Shown here: positions 35,880-48,227 of the stretch, piece by piece
How the letters are laid out: every line of letters starts with the position of its first letter
Numbering within the stretch: position 1 is the first letter of the stretch
Origin: Favolaschia claudopus
Lineage: Eukaryota > Basidiomycota > Agaricomycetes > Agaricales > Mycenaceae
Assembly: GCA_037176885.1 (NCBI GenBank)
Contig: JAWWNJ010000081.1
Coordinates: 992,001-1,056,000 of the forward strand
DNA length: 64,000 bases
Direction: 5' to 3'
The notes under the pieces: model-generated
Seen by the model: only the letters and a program-made list of their open reading frames with translations
What the model was told of the DNA's origin: nothing
The model's database searches: none
Program-made: the position numbers and the translations under genes

Positions 35880-37276
35880 ATGGAGCTACGCTGCCAGCAG
35901 GGCTGCATGGAGCCAATGCCTCCCCATGAACCTGGCCAACCATTTCCTCGCAGAGCAAAGGCAGTGAAATACGGACCTCACTGTCAATGCTCTCGCAAGC
36001 AGCGTATGTCGTTAGCTGAGTGTCACTTGCCTGACAGCCGAACGAGTTCCTCGTAACAGCCTATATCCCCCGGCGCAAGAGATACTGCTATCGACACGAT
36101 TGTACGCTATTCAGTCCGGGTTGCGACTGCAATCAAGTCTATCGGAGAGGTAAGTGACTACACTTTCCAAAACACAAAAGCTGAGATTCGGACTCGAGAT
36201 GGGAGGTCAGACTTTTGCCAACAGCATTGTAATGAACAGTACGGTCTTCCGTCAAGAAAATATCACGAGGGAGAATGCCTTTGTACGGTTTCCACATTTT
36301 CTGCATTTGTTTGGACTATTGAATGAATTTTCAGGTAAACCCAAGAAATCATCTGAGCGGCGGTGTGCAAATGGATGTGTCGATTCCGCCGGTAAGCGGG
36401 CTATCAAATATGGGGAGAGTTGCAAATGCGTTGACCCGCGACGTAATCCTGGTCTGTATCTTGTTGTAACTAAATGACTGCTATCCCACTGACGGCCAAT
36501 GAACATGTACAGGATATCGTTCGAATTGTGAATGCACGGACAATATAGCTTGTGTACACAGGTCTAGATTACCTACCATCGACAAGCGTGCGCGAAACTC
36601 TCAAGCAAAACAAATTGCCCGGAATATTGATCGTGAACCTCGTCCGCCGAAACCCGCTCTGCATACCATTTCTCAGGAGGAGTATTCTTGGATGCCATTT
36701 GAGCAGCGTAAAGCAAGGCTCAATGCTGAGAAAAGGGCTCGAGACCGAGAATGGAGCACCATATACGCTATTCAACAGTCTGACCTCCTGAACTACATCG
36801 AACCGGTATGTTTTCTCGACTGACAGTTGAAAGACCTTCATAGTTAACAGATAAAACCCAGAAATATGTATCTCAAGCCACGCAAGTCGAAGTCCCGCTC
36901 TATACCGGTGGTCCGATGCGTGTTTCATTCGACTTATGGCGTTGTCCCGTGCACACAGCTGTCTCAACTACTTTCGATCGGACTCCACCACCTATATGTG
37001 GCCAAATCATCGATTTGAGGAAAATCGCAAACAGGCTACCCAATCGATCTTCCGTGGCGCTAATGGAGACAAGTCTCCGTCAAGTTTTCAACCAGACTAT
37101 TTGCGGCCACATCCGGGAACACCTCAACAATTTTGGTTTGGATTTTGACTCGAATGTATGGTACCATTCCTCCTGCACATGGATCGTCTCATGCTGACTT
37201 TTTGGAATAGGGCATTGGTCTGCTGAAAAATGATTGTCGCGCATTGGTTCTCTATGTCCCCCCCTTGTTTTTGTAA
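35880..37276 (+). CDS. cysteine-module protein, seven exons, unknown function
   Basis: Exons 35880-36003, 36060-36149, 36181-36282, 36335-36451, 36513-36805, 36862-37155 and 37211-37276 join with consistent phases to 361 residues. Exons 1-5 each encode a unit of the form C-x3-C ... G-x2-C-x-C: RCQQGC..YGPHCQC, YCYRHDC..GCDC, FCQQHC..GECLC, RCANGC..YGESCKC and YRSNCEC. The last Cys of unit 3 is rebuilt across an intron. The introns between the units are all phase 1, so each unit is a symmetric, shufflable exon. A basic linker follows (RLPTIDKRARNSQAKQ, QRKARLNAEKRARDREW), then an unnamed C-terminal region with VALMETSLRQVFNQTICGHI and LKNDCRALVLYVPPLFL. Paired CxC and CxxxC suggest metal binding. 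A nuclear, nucleic-acid-related role is only an inference. The second intron (36150-36180) is just 31 bases and should be checked. Confidence 0.75.
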
Positions 37277-37581
37277 ATATCATCTGGGAAAACTTGCAGC
37301 GGGTATGCATTGGGTGTTTGTGTGAATTTTATCAAACATTTTCCCTCAGCACGAACTCTGAGTCCTTTCGAGTGAAAGCGACATCGACCACAAGACAAAA
37401 TCATCTTGATAGATTTCGATTGGGATTCCGTGCGTGAAGCACACTCTACTTGAGAGTTCCGGATGAACTCAATTTGAGTGCATTCAAGCACTCCATTAAG
37501 CGCTTCTAGGCACTCAGAAAATATTTGTTATTGGCTATGGTACGACATACAGTACATACATAGACATTCATACCATCGCTG

Positions 37582-38345
37582 CTAGGCTGTGAATGTCTTA
37601 CCGTCACCCTGTTTGAACAACCGGAAGGCTGGAAGGTGTGGTTGCATCAAACGACACAAAAATAAGAATGAATGAAAGCGGGGAGAAGGAAAAGAACCAT
37701 GAAAGACATGAAGCGAGAAGCGAGAAGATACAGAATGTACGAGAATAAGAAAAGGAACATACGTTTCTGGAGCGAAAACAGTCAGCGCACGCACTTCATC
37801 CGACCAAAGATCCCTTCCCGGTTCGCTTGCAGTGAATCGTGAAATATTCGGACGCTGCAGGAAGTAGAGAATTGTAGATCGGGTAGCATCAAGTAGGAAA
37901 ACACACACCAGGACCTCAATCACATGGTGAACCGATATCTAAATGGAGGGAGAGGTTGCTGGGGAAATAATTCAAAGAGATCAAACCATTCCAATCGAAG
38001 GCAACTTACCCAGGTTTGGACCGGCGGAACGGTGGGATTGACATCTGTTGGATCGATTGTGCGGTGTATCGAGGAAACCTGAGAACAGAAATGGTAAAAG
38101 AAAGAGAAGGGCGGAGCCAACGAGGGATTCATGGAGGGAGACAAAGTGCCAACGAAGGAGGAGCAGCAAAAGAATCAAAAACGGAAAGAAAAGAAAAGCC
38201 AAAAGCGCGCAAGGACGGTGTGGTGCACGTGTTGCCCAAGTCTGGTTCTTTCTGCTTCAGGTTAAGCTGGAGAATGGCAAGATCCGCAATGCATCGCGCA
38301 TGGAGGGCCAAAAACATTGGAGCGAAGATGATTATACCACACACA
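37582..38345 (-). CDS. possible spliced membrane-type protein
   Basis: Minus-strand pieces look coding: IIIFAPMFLALHARCIADLAIL, a piece beginning VSSIHRTIDPTDVNPTVPP, and, after an intron of about 70 bases with GTAAGT and TTTAG ends, ISVHHVIEVLVCVFLLDAT, RSTILYFLQRPNISRF and EVRALTVFAPET. There is at least one clear hydrophobic span. Neither end nor family could be determined. Confidence 0.35.
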
Positions 38346-38499
38346 AGGTTCGGACCGAGTTCGGTGACTGTCGAGCGGCGGCGCAGATCGTTTGGAAGCG
38401 GGTGGGGTGGGTGAACTGCGAGCGCGTCAGATCATGCGTTCATCGAGTGGTGCGGCACGCGCTCCATCGAGATTCCAACGCTTTACGTCGAGAAAAACG

Positions 38500-40220
38500 G
38501 TAAGAAACCGAGTGTGTCATCGCTAGCAAAACTGCTGACGCGTTACTTCTGTGGATTCCGCGAAAGCTAAATGTCAGCTAGCAGAGGTGCTGAAGCCATC
38601 GACGCACACGCCTATCACATTCACAATCTTTTGTGATAGTTGTTGAGGTTCCAGCTCAGCTCAAAGAACGAAAGAAAGTGATAACTTCACGCACTTGAAG
38701 TCGACTCAAATTACTTCGTAGAGGACAATGTATGTGGTATCAACGCGTCAGATAATCTCATATATGGTGCTGAACACAGTTGGAGGTGCATGCCGAATGC
38801 TTTGCATGGAGACGGCGCGCGAAAGTCGCATGCAGTTCGGATGTCGTTGTCAAGCTGGTTTTCCTCCTCCTCCAGCCCGATGCTGCGGGAGGAGTAACAA
38901 AACGCGTGTCTATACCAAGTCTATACGGTCAGAGAGTCGTATAACAGCGTGAGAAACCGAGTCGGACCGCCGGGGCTGCTGGATGGTCAGCGATGAATCG
39001 ATGATGGGAGAAAGGCAAGCCCGCGACGCGTGCAGTCACATGTGACATTACAATCACTGATTGCTGATGCCCTGGCCGTTTTTCACCTTACACTTGCCAA
39101 GTTGCCTGGCACGTCCTCGCCTCAGAATTCAGACTCCTTGAAGCTTCCTTTGCCTCATCGCAAATTCCACGGCCTGCCGCCGCGGCCTGGTACGGTATCC
39201 TCAGGCTCATTCCCCCAGACCCGCAACTCGTGGCGACGCGGGATACTTTACTCAGGACTCACGAATCACCGCCAACTCACTGCTCTTCATCTACGTCCCG
39301 CTCATACAGCACACTATCAGGCTGCTCTCAGGTTTCAGCTGAGTCTGCGAGATGTCGACGTCCACGACGCCGCGCTCTTGCACTTGCAGAGCTCCACGCC
39401 GCGGCTGCCTTACTTTGGAGTCCTCAAGACCGTCTTTGGCTCACCCGCAAGTCCTGTCCCTCAATGCCGCATCGTCCGACTTCGACCTCGTATATGCCAA
39501 TGACTGCGGCCCTCGCACAACTACTTACTGACTATGTCATCGATCTATAGGAGGAAAATAAGGTGCGTGTACCGCCTTGTCTGTGTCTGTATCTGCGAAC
39601 TGAGCTAATCACGAGTAGTAGTTCGCCACTCCCCTCCACCTCGTATACGCGCTACTTTCTCAACGCCCTCTGCCTGTCCCGCCACTTTCGTCAGTCACGA
39701 CCACGACACCCGCCTCCTCAATAGATTAACCTCGAGCTTAGCACCCTCAAGAGGACCCGCTCACTGACAAGATGTCCCCTCGTTGATCATCGCTCTGTCA
39801 TTTCCCACCTCGTTTCGTTTTGATGTGCACGGTGAACATTGCCTCAATGCTCACGCCTCGCTCACCCACTCACCTCTTCAAGTCCGCATCATTCACCGTT
39901 ATGCCCATTTCGCTCGCTACGCCGTTCTCAACACTCTAAGCGACGTCCCGCGTACAACCCCCTCTACCAGCATCGCCGCCATAGTACGCTTTCCCTCGGC
40001 TCTTTGCCCGATGCCACGTCACGGGCCGCGCTGCCTTCCCCTCAAGTCCCCTTTCCTACATACTCCTCCCTGTTCACTCCGTGAGCCCCACCCTCAACCC
40101 CACCCAAGAAGTTACCTACCGCTCTCAGGCTCCGACAATCTCGACACCCCGTACGTCAGTCGTACGGCCACTCGGATCTGGATCGCCCGACATCAAAACA
40201 CTCGGGAAAAGCCGTAGTTT
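38500..40220. other. no recognisable gene
   Basis: Only Ser/Pro/His-rich ORFs without domains (for example 39030-39503 and 39783-40217 on the plus strand). Confidence 0.35.
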
Positions 40221-40309
40221 AAGACCGTCTTAAATCAAAAGAAAAACTTAAAGTTTTGGCATTGAATCAAGTAGGTCCAAAACTGTCACACCGCAAAATT
40301 GAAACTTTC

Positions 40310-40775
40310 TGTCTAACCAGTATACTTTGCAGTAAATAATGAATACAGTTTAGCCAGAAAGTGTTCCAGAAAGTGATTTATTCTGTAGAACAGAAAACGT
40401 ACCTGTAAGTAAAGCTATCTGTAAAAGATTCTGTTAATCAGTAAATAAAGCTTTCGGCGCCGCCAGTAAATGATCCAGTAAGTACTGTATTCTGGATCAC
40501 TTTCGGCATCCCAGTAAACAATAAGAACTGGGGTGCCGAAAGTGATCCAGAATACAATAGAAACTGGACCGCGTTCTGTGCGCCAGTAAGTAATGCTTTC
40601 TGGCGCACAGAAAGCGGTCCAGTAAACAATAGTTACGGGCCGCACAGAAAGCGCACCCGTAAGCTATTGTTTCTGGGGGTGCAGAAAGCCGAACAGTAAG
40701 CATTAATTTCTGGGCGTGCTGCAGCACGCCGGCAGCACGCCTGCAGCACGTCTGCAGCACGCCAGCCACACATAC
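40310..40775. repeat. array of CAGTAA units and strong nested hairpins
   Basis: AT-rich DNA with at least eight CAGTAA or CCGTAA units, each facing a TTCTGG-type mirror. Hairpin 1 has 22-base perfect arms at 40487-40508 and 40534-40555, plus inner arms CCCAGT/ACTGGG. Hairpin 2 has arms 40563-40586 and 40600-40623 with one central mismatch. The block ends in four copies of a CTGCAGCACG-type unit at 40716-40765, including the palindrome GTGCTGCAGCAC at 40716-40727. A 76-codon minus-strand ORF here (IVYW, ITYW, YSTYW repeats) is a by-product of the repeats. Confidence 0.75.
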
Positions 40776-40829
40776 CATCAAAATATACAAAGTTTGAAAA
40801 AAAGAGATGTTGGACGTGAATTTCATTTA

Positions 40830-43800
40830 TAGCGACTCTGTACAGCGGAATACTGCTAAGAGAGAAACGTACACCACAAAAACAGTTCGAGGTTTGTAAC
40901 CAACCGAAGCTATTGTCGAAAACAAGGCAAGAAAAGGAACAAGACTGTAGTTCTCTCTAGATAACAGAATGAGAAGAGCAGGATAGAAGAAGCATCGGAA
41001 TACCTTTGAAAAGACTCTGCGTTTGACATAAAAAACCGGGCCCACAAATTCACATTGCGCAACACCGTATTCAAATCTCTCAATGGAAGATGAAACGTCT
41101 GAACTAGGGTCGGGGTGAGATAAATAGAACGTTCTGGGAAAGCCTCAGTCAATAACAAATAAGCAGAGATTGAATCGATTTACCTGTGAAATATATCGAC
41201 GTGTTACATTGCCTCTGGACACATATCCTCCATCCTAACCCACCCACATCCCACCCGCTCCCGTTCATAGCTCCGTACCCGTCGTCGAAGCAAAAGAGAT
41301 GGTGACATTGACCCCGGCCACTTTCTCCCGGTTGGCACAGTCGTTATCTGTTTCCATCGCTGTCTCCACCCCCGAACACAACGGCGATATACACCTCCCC
41401 GACCCAAGTGTTCTCCGCCCGACACCAGTGTCAACGGACACACCCAACCCAACTCCCACCCCTCTGTGTAGACCATCCGCCGATTCGTACCGAAATCCCA
41501 CTCCACCCGCTCATCCTCAGCCTCCTCCTCTTGTATTCACACTGCCACACTGCCACTCGCCCTGGTTTCATGAGCTCCCCCACTGGTATGCTCGCACCAC
41601 CAACTCGTATCTCGCCCAACACGGCGTCCTGGATCTGACGCGGCGAGCAGATCTGTGTCGATGTCGGCTGGACGAACGCCAATGGCGTTGGCGCTAGAAG
41701 GGGGACGCAGCGAGGGGCTAGATAAAAATGTCAGCGTCGTTCATTATCAAGCCAATAGAAATGAGGTTGGGAGAAGGTAAGAGGAGGCGGGAGGGATAAG
41801 AAATAAGTTGAGGAAGACAAAATGAGTAGAGGACGAGGACAAGACATAGGTGTACAGATGAAGAGGAGGGAGAAAGTGAAGGGAAGGTGAAGGTAAAAGA
41901 GAGACGTACCGTGGTGGTGAACGTCGTTCTTGGGGCGAGGTCCAGGCAGAGATGACGGTGCGGCGGTGACGAGGGGCGTCGGTGCTTTATGTTCATGGGA
42001 AGGTCATTATGGGAACAGGACACGGAAGGCGGGATTACACGTTGGTGAGCAGAGGGCGGCAAGAATTCGTTTGGAATGAAAAGTAGAGAAATGGAGCATG
42101 GGCTCGGGTGGAGGCGAAAATGGCGAGGCGAGGACGAGATGGATGAAAAGGCTGAGCTGGCGCGCGGCGAGCGGGAGCCGCTTGACATCTTTGGTCTCGA
42201 ATATCGCCACAGTGATACTTGCCGTCGCCGCTGCTCTGAGGGCCAGGCAAAAACCACTTCGATCTGATCTTGTTCCTCCTAAGGTGGACGGAGAGGAGCG
42301 GAAGAGGGAGATCAAGCGCGGGGATGCGGAAGAGGACGAGGACGACATGAAATGTGCAGGTCGAGGAGACAGCAGCTGATGACGACCAGGCATCCTCCAA
42401 GTCGGATATGTGGTCACCCTGCTACCTCTCGCACCGCTGCTGCCCCTCGACCTCCTCCTCGTCATTGACGGGCGGTGGCGTAGGGTACTACACGCCCTCC
42501 CCCGATGCGCGGCATTCGCGCGGATACGCCACCCACCACCACTGATCATCCCCCTACCCGTAACCCCATGTTCCTCCGCGTCCTTCACGTTCCCAGGGAG
42601 GAGTGTCACTAACAGGCCTTTGTCCCTTCGTTTTCGGAGGCATCGTCGGTGGCCCGCAGTGATGGCGTGGATGGGACGGTGGATGCGCGGAGCTGGAGGA
42701 AGGAGAGGGTGATGATGACGAGGCGGAGGTGACGCCGGAAGGCTGGGTGTGGCGATGGCGGGGTATCTACGGCTGCGACACTTAGAGGTGCTTGCTGGGG
42801 GGATGGGTCAGTAAGCATGTAGAAGAAGGAGGAGTAATGGGAAAAGAATAGACGGAAGTCAAGGTCTTACCTGACCCCAATCCATCACATTCGCACCTGC
42901 ATCCTGTCCCTCAACGGCCTTCTCCTTCCCTAGCGGTACCCGAGCTGACCTTCCACCCCTTGCACATCTTTGGTAGACACATCCGCTTTGGCGCTGCATG
43001 CCTACTCCCTGCCACTGTCTCCCGTCCCTCCATCTTCCTTCCCCCATCCCGGGAACGACAACCCTGACGCTCAAGCACCTCATACACCCTCTCTCTCGTC
43101 ATTCCCTTCACCACACCCACATCCGCCCTGCCCTCGCTCGCCGAATCCCCGTGCTCATTCTCAGCGACGACCACCTCATACATCCGACCCGCCACTACCC
43201 AACAACTCTCACTTGCCCACACCCCTCTCGCCGCACCAACAAGGGGTCCGCACGGCCGACAGAACAGGGCGGATGAACGAGGTGACACGCATGGCCCCGG
43301 CGATGGTTTGGGTTCTTCGAGGCAGGGGTGGCGACGGAGGAAGTAGATCAGTGCTGGTCGGGATGAAAGGAGGAGGACGTGGGGGGAAGAGGGTGATTTC
43401 AGTCCCCTATTCATGGAGGGTAAGGATGCGGCGACAGAGTAAGAGTACGAAGACGGATGGAACGAGCTAGATGAAGGGGCAGGCATCGAGCCGCTTTCCC
43501 CACCCACCCTCCTCGCTCTCCCCCCACCAACATACACTCATTGCTCATCTCCCCTACTCCCCCGCATCCGACCGTACCCCAACGAGGGCCCACGATATGA
43601 ACAAATCGCTTCGGCATGTCGGGATGTATCCGGTGCTTGCTGGAGAGAGGTAACGCGGAGGGCGTGATGATGGGAGGTACTTCTATACAAAGATATGAGG
43701 GTCGACAACAGATGAGGTGGGATATGACAATCGAGGAAGGGCAGGAGGAAGGGGAAATGAGGTGCGGGGAAGGAAATCAAAGAGGGTGCGAAGTACGACG

Positions 43801-45752
43801 ATGCAGAAGGAACATGCGTGGAGCCGAGATATGGTGAAGATATCGACGTTGTCGACGCGACACCAGCACACATTGTCGACGACGAGGAGGAACAAGGCTC
43901 CAACGGCTCTCCCCGTCCACAAACACCACCCGCATATGCCCGTACCTGCCTCCTCGTCCTCATGACCACGACCATCGTCCATTCCCTCTTGGTACGCAGT
44001 ATACCCACTACACCCTGCGGCCCAGACATCGCACTAACCCCTCCCGTGCCGCACAGACGCCCTTATCATCTCCTGTGTCGCTGCATGCGACACAATGTCT
44101 TCCTCAATCACCCCCTTCAGTGCATGATTCGTATTGTTGTTCGTGAGACTCAGAGCTTTGCAGTTGACGGAGAGGTAGGGAGTGGAAAGAGAGGGGCTGG
44201 CTTCGAGTATGGAAAGAGATAGGACTTCGGAGTCCGGGACAAGAGGGAGAGGCGCTGTGAGCGTGGCTGTTGGGCGGAGAAATCTGTAGTGCAGATGTCA
44301 GTGTCGAATAGATACCAAATATTTCAAACAAAAATAGAGTCACAGCGAGTGCACAAGCGCAAGCGTGATACACCAAAACACGGAGTGTGAGCAAATAGAC
44401 AAGAAAGGCACTTACTACCATGACTTTCTAGGGCACACGCCTAGCAACTCGACTCCTCAGGCGCACGCTTGTTCGAGATTGCAAAACACGCAGCATGGCA
44501 CCACTGTCCACAGCCGCCACGAGCAATAGAAAACCCGTCCCGCTAGCGCCGTAGCCGCAGCAGATTTCGTCTGCTTCCCCGCCTTCACTATCCGGCAGCG
44601 TTGAGCATCGGATAGCGGGGACGCCTCGCTAACGCCGCGCCACAAAGAGAAGTCGACATGGGGATGTGAAGAGGAGGGCGGTATCTGTGCTGAGTGCCCA
44701 CGGAAGAATCAGTAGACTTCGCTAGACACATGATAGGACCGGCATACGCAAGTCTTCCCGTTCTCTCAATCTGAAATTCAGATGCAGATCCACGCGCGGT
44801 GGCCACGTAGGCCAAGTATCCCGAGCCTTTCAAGACAGGAAGAAGTAGCAATAATGAGTGATGCGGCGAAGAGAAATCAGCGGAGAGACAAAGAACATAC
44901 AGTGCGGATGAGAATTGAAAAGATTCAAGTAAATAGCGAGAGAAAGCGAAGAACCTGGAAAGGGATAAATACAGACTAAAGGAAGAAGAAAGTGAGAAGA
45001 TATCAGATGAAGCATACCTTTCGTTGTCGAGGCATCCTCGCCATCTCCTACCCCAACGACTTCATTCCCGTTATCTGTCGACTCGGACACAGACACAGAT
45101 TCCATGACTGGCGGGGAGGATTTTATGACCTGAATGAAATATCTATCAATGAATATTCAAGAGATCCAAGCTGACAATGATTCGTCTCGAAGCAAAACGT
45201 ACCTCCTCGCCCTTCGAATTGTTGCTTGAGATCTGTTAGATTCTCTACATCCGCGTCTGAATACCCAGATGTTGTCTTGGCTTGAGGTGCCAATGCCGCC
45301 TCCGCCTTGGCGAGGAGAAACCGTTGATGGCTTCGGAGTACCCAGCAGTGCAGGCGGTATGCGAAAGATTATAAAAGATGCAAATTCCGGCAATTGTGAG
45401 GGACCCCGATGAGGCGCGGTCGAAGTTGGTGAAGATGAGGGCGTCTGAGACGATGATGCGTCCAAGACCGCAGGCAGCCGACAGCGTTGACGGTGTCCAT
45501 CGTTGGACTGAGTGGACGGGAGAGCTCAGTGCGGCGGCGAGAGCAGCAGTGATGTGGCTGTGTATGGCATTGATTTGCTCACGGCCGTCAATCACTGTTT
45601 CTGCTTTCGACCACCACCGTCAACTGTCAACCGTCCCTTCCACCGGCATAAGTCCTTCACCATCCGCACTGCTATCGTTCGATCTAGAACCGGTGAACAC
45701 TTCAGTTGATCTAACTTACCGACCGCGACTCCAATCTGCAGGTTAAGTCGTT
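40830..45752. other. unresolved spliced ORFs, mainly minus strand
   Basis: Many ORFs lie on both strands. The best coding signal is on the minus strand at 45245-45595, where a frame reading LSAACGLGRIIVSDALIFTN uses strongly C-ending codons (ATC ATC GTC, GAC GCC CTC ATC TTC ACC AAC TTC GAC CGC). Acidic (44960-45100) and hydrophobic (44280-44420) minus-strand pieces lie further along. At 43818-44220 the plus strand has an acidic segment followed by a hydrophobic one. I could not join these into one gene or assign a family. Confidence 0.3.
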
Positions 45753-47789
45753 GTTTCTTGGTTGTTTCTTTATTCCCTTGAACTCATGGCATAACTAGTA
45801 TTCGCATTATACAGATACCCAGCTCAGTTCGGCGCCTATGTCAGAAATACACCCGACCTCCTTTTCTCGGTCTACTGACTACCACCGGTACTTCTAGGAT
45901 ACAAATGACTGTTATTCCACGACGTTTCCTCTTCAGTAGGTCATGGATGGGTGGGAATATTGAGGTTGGAGATTGAAGTCCCTGTTGAACGATTTGGGCA
46001 ACCGTGAATTTGCATATCTTACGTGGTATCTGCCCCTCTCTTCGCCCACAGCTCTTGCTCGCTCGAACAATATGACAGTGAGCACAAATCCCAGTGCACT
46101 TCTCCCTTCGCGGCCGAATGCTCCTTGACTTGACATTGAAATCCGAACAGGTTGACACCCTCTTTCGATTGAACAAATATTTCCCTCGAACCGCCGTTTC
46201 GGACTTTTCGCTTTTCGGGCAGTCACAGGACCAGCGTTATTTCTTTATCTACTGACTATGCCCGTTCAGATTGTAATTGACTTGATTTAGGTTTTCGGTA
46301 CTTCAAAATGATACCATCGTACAGAGACTATGACGGTGCGCACAAGTATTCACCTTGTCCTTCGCCGTCGAATAGAACTTTGCTGGCTTGAACATCCAAT
46401 TCAACTGGATACACCAAAGGTATGCTTCGTTTTGATTGAGCGGAGAGATTATGCCCGGGCTCGTATTGTGACTTGTGTTTGCTTCGATGGCCGAAATGCT
46501 GATAGACTTGGCTCTTGAACGGTTGCTCTCAAAAGCCGAGACCATGACATTCTGATTTGAATCCCCGCACGCGCGTATTCAGGCTGCTATAACGCCAATA
46601 CTCGAGTAGGTGACCAGTCCGTTGACTCGAGATTGGTCCAACCCTGACCTTCACTTCCATTGCACCACCTTATTCAGGTGAGCTTGCGCTCCATTAAATA
46701 CCTTCGTTGGAATCTCGAGCGGGATCTCACTCTCTACTGTCGAAATTAGATCACTTCCTTACCTGTTTCCTAGTGAGTTCATTTTCTGATTGCATCCATT
46801 TACCCTAATTACTGCCCACTTATTTGCTTCGTCAATTTCATTGCCGAACTGAACATCACTTTACACTCAGTGGGATGCAAGTTGCGGTTGAACATTCAGG
46901 TGAGTTTCTCGTTGTTCAAGTGTAAAGCTCTGCTTTCAATTTTGTTCGTTTGTATTGAGTTCGAGCTCAGAAAGCCGCACAAATTTATTTCGGAATAGTT
47001 TTCACTGATTCAAATTCTTCAACTTTTGCTGACTCGGCTTATACAGTAAATTTTCTGTGGAGCAACGGATTCATCCTTCACCAGCGACTGACTCGGTACG
47101 TAGTATTGCACCATCTTTTCTTGAGTTCGGCGAGTTTGACAAATTCCTCGTACACACCAAGACGAATGTGCAGAGCGGATCCGGGATACCAGATCAGAAG
47201 GCAGCAGCGCTCAGTACGATGCGGTTGGAGATAAAGAAGGCGGGGAGCGTGCGGCCGTCTCGTCGAAGCAAGATGCTCAGGTTTAGAGTGCGAATTTTGC
47301 CGTGCTGCAACACGGATGCGACAGTGAAAACCATGCTGCTGTACCAATTGTCTATTCTTTAGTCATTTAAGAACCTGATTCTCACGCCGGATACACTTTG
47401 GCTAGGCTTATTTTCATCGGAATTCTAGCGTGCAGCACTAGTGTCGAGTTGGGTGATATTCAACAACAAAACTGACATCGGGATTACGAGTACTAATCCC
47501 ACTCTGCTCGACCTACCATCCGGCGACGCCAAATCTGATAAATACTTCGGGATTGAATTCTTCGGAAATCATCCAATACGAGTCGATGAAAACAAAGACG
47601 TCGGAAGAGTCAAGAAGCACTTGGATATTACGGCTTCGAGAACGACAACTCCTTGGCTCTCAAGTCCTACGAATATCGGCACACTTGTTGTCAGTTGAGA
47701 ATTGAGCAAGAATTGAGAGGATCCAAGAGAAACTGAAGTTGGGGCGCGATCCTGATGCAGCTCGTCGACTTATACTAGTCATATTCCCT
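45753..47789 (+). repeat. 2.04-kb long direct repeat, copy A
   Basis: Nearly identical to 54107-56142. I count three substitutions and one 1-base indel, about 99.8 percent identity. It encodes nothing recognisable, although identical small ORFs recur in both copies. It contains one GTGCTGCAACAC..GCGACAGTG..GCTGCTGTACC module at 47310-47346, related to the modules of the 58.4-62.8 kb inverted repeat. No TG..CA ends and no target duplication around either copy were found, so it is not a standard LTR. Confidence 0.9.
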
Positions 47790-47894
47790 CGCTTCAAGTT
47801 TTCCCTACTTAGTACTGTCCTCCTTTCTCAATCCTTTCTACAAATGAGGAGGAGAAACGAACCAAACTTCCCCTGCCAGATTCTCTATTTCAAC

Positions 47895-47907
47895 CCAAGG
47901 GGGTGCG
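47895..47907 (+). repeat. left 13-bp terminal inverted repeat
   Basis: CCAAGGGGGTGCG, an exact inverse of 54095-54107. Confidence 0.75.
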
Positions 47908-48227
47908 AAGAATAAAAAAAAAATACCTAGACCCGTTTTTTCTTTTACGAACCTTTCGGCGGGAACCACCCTACCACGTAAGCATTACGTAACGTCCCAA
48001 TACGGTAATCGAATGTGATCGCCTGACAATCGCACTTCCTATGTCTCTTCCCTTGCTGCAAATCAGGCATACGGACGCACAACGTTGACTTTTCAACCAC
48101 TTCAATGATACACCCCATCCAAACCTCTGATCTACTTTGCAGAACACATCTCCCGGCCAAATTCAACTCCACGTTGACTCCGCGACTTGAATTTCAAGTT
48201 GTTCGGTACAAGCAGCAGTACGTAGAT

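Noticed and set aside
40415..40645. 76-codon minus-strand ORF with repeated YW motifs
   Set aside because: It coincides with the CAGTAA/hairpin array. Its protein repeats are a direct result of the DNA repeats.
40716..40765. CRISPR-like repeat array
   Set aside because: The units are contiguous, degenerate and palindromic without unique spacers, and this is a eukaryotic genome.
42911..43537. 208-codon minus-strand ORF
   Set aside because: Low-complexity Gly/Arg/Ser composition with several equally long frames on the other strand, and no recognisable motif.
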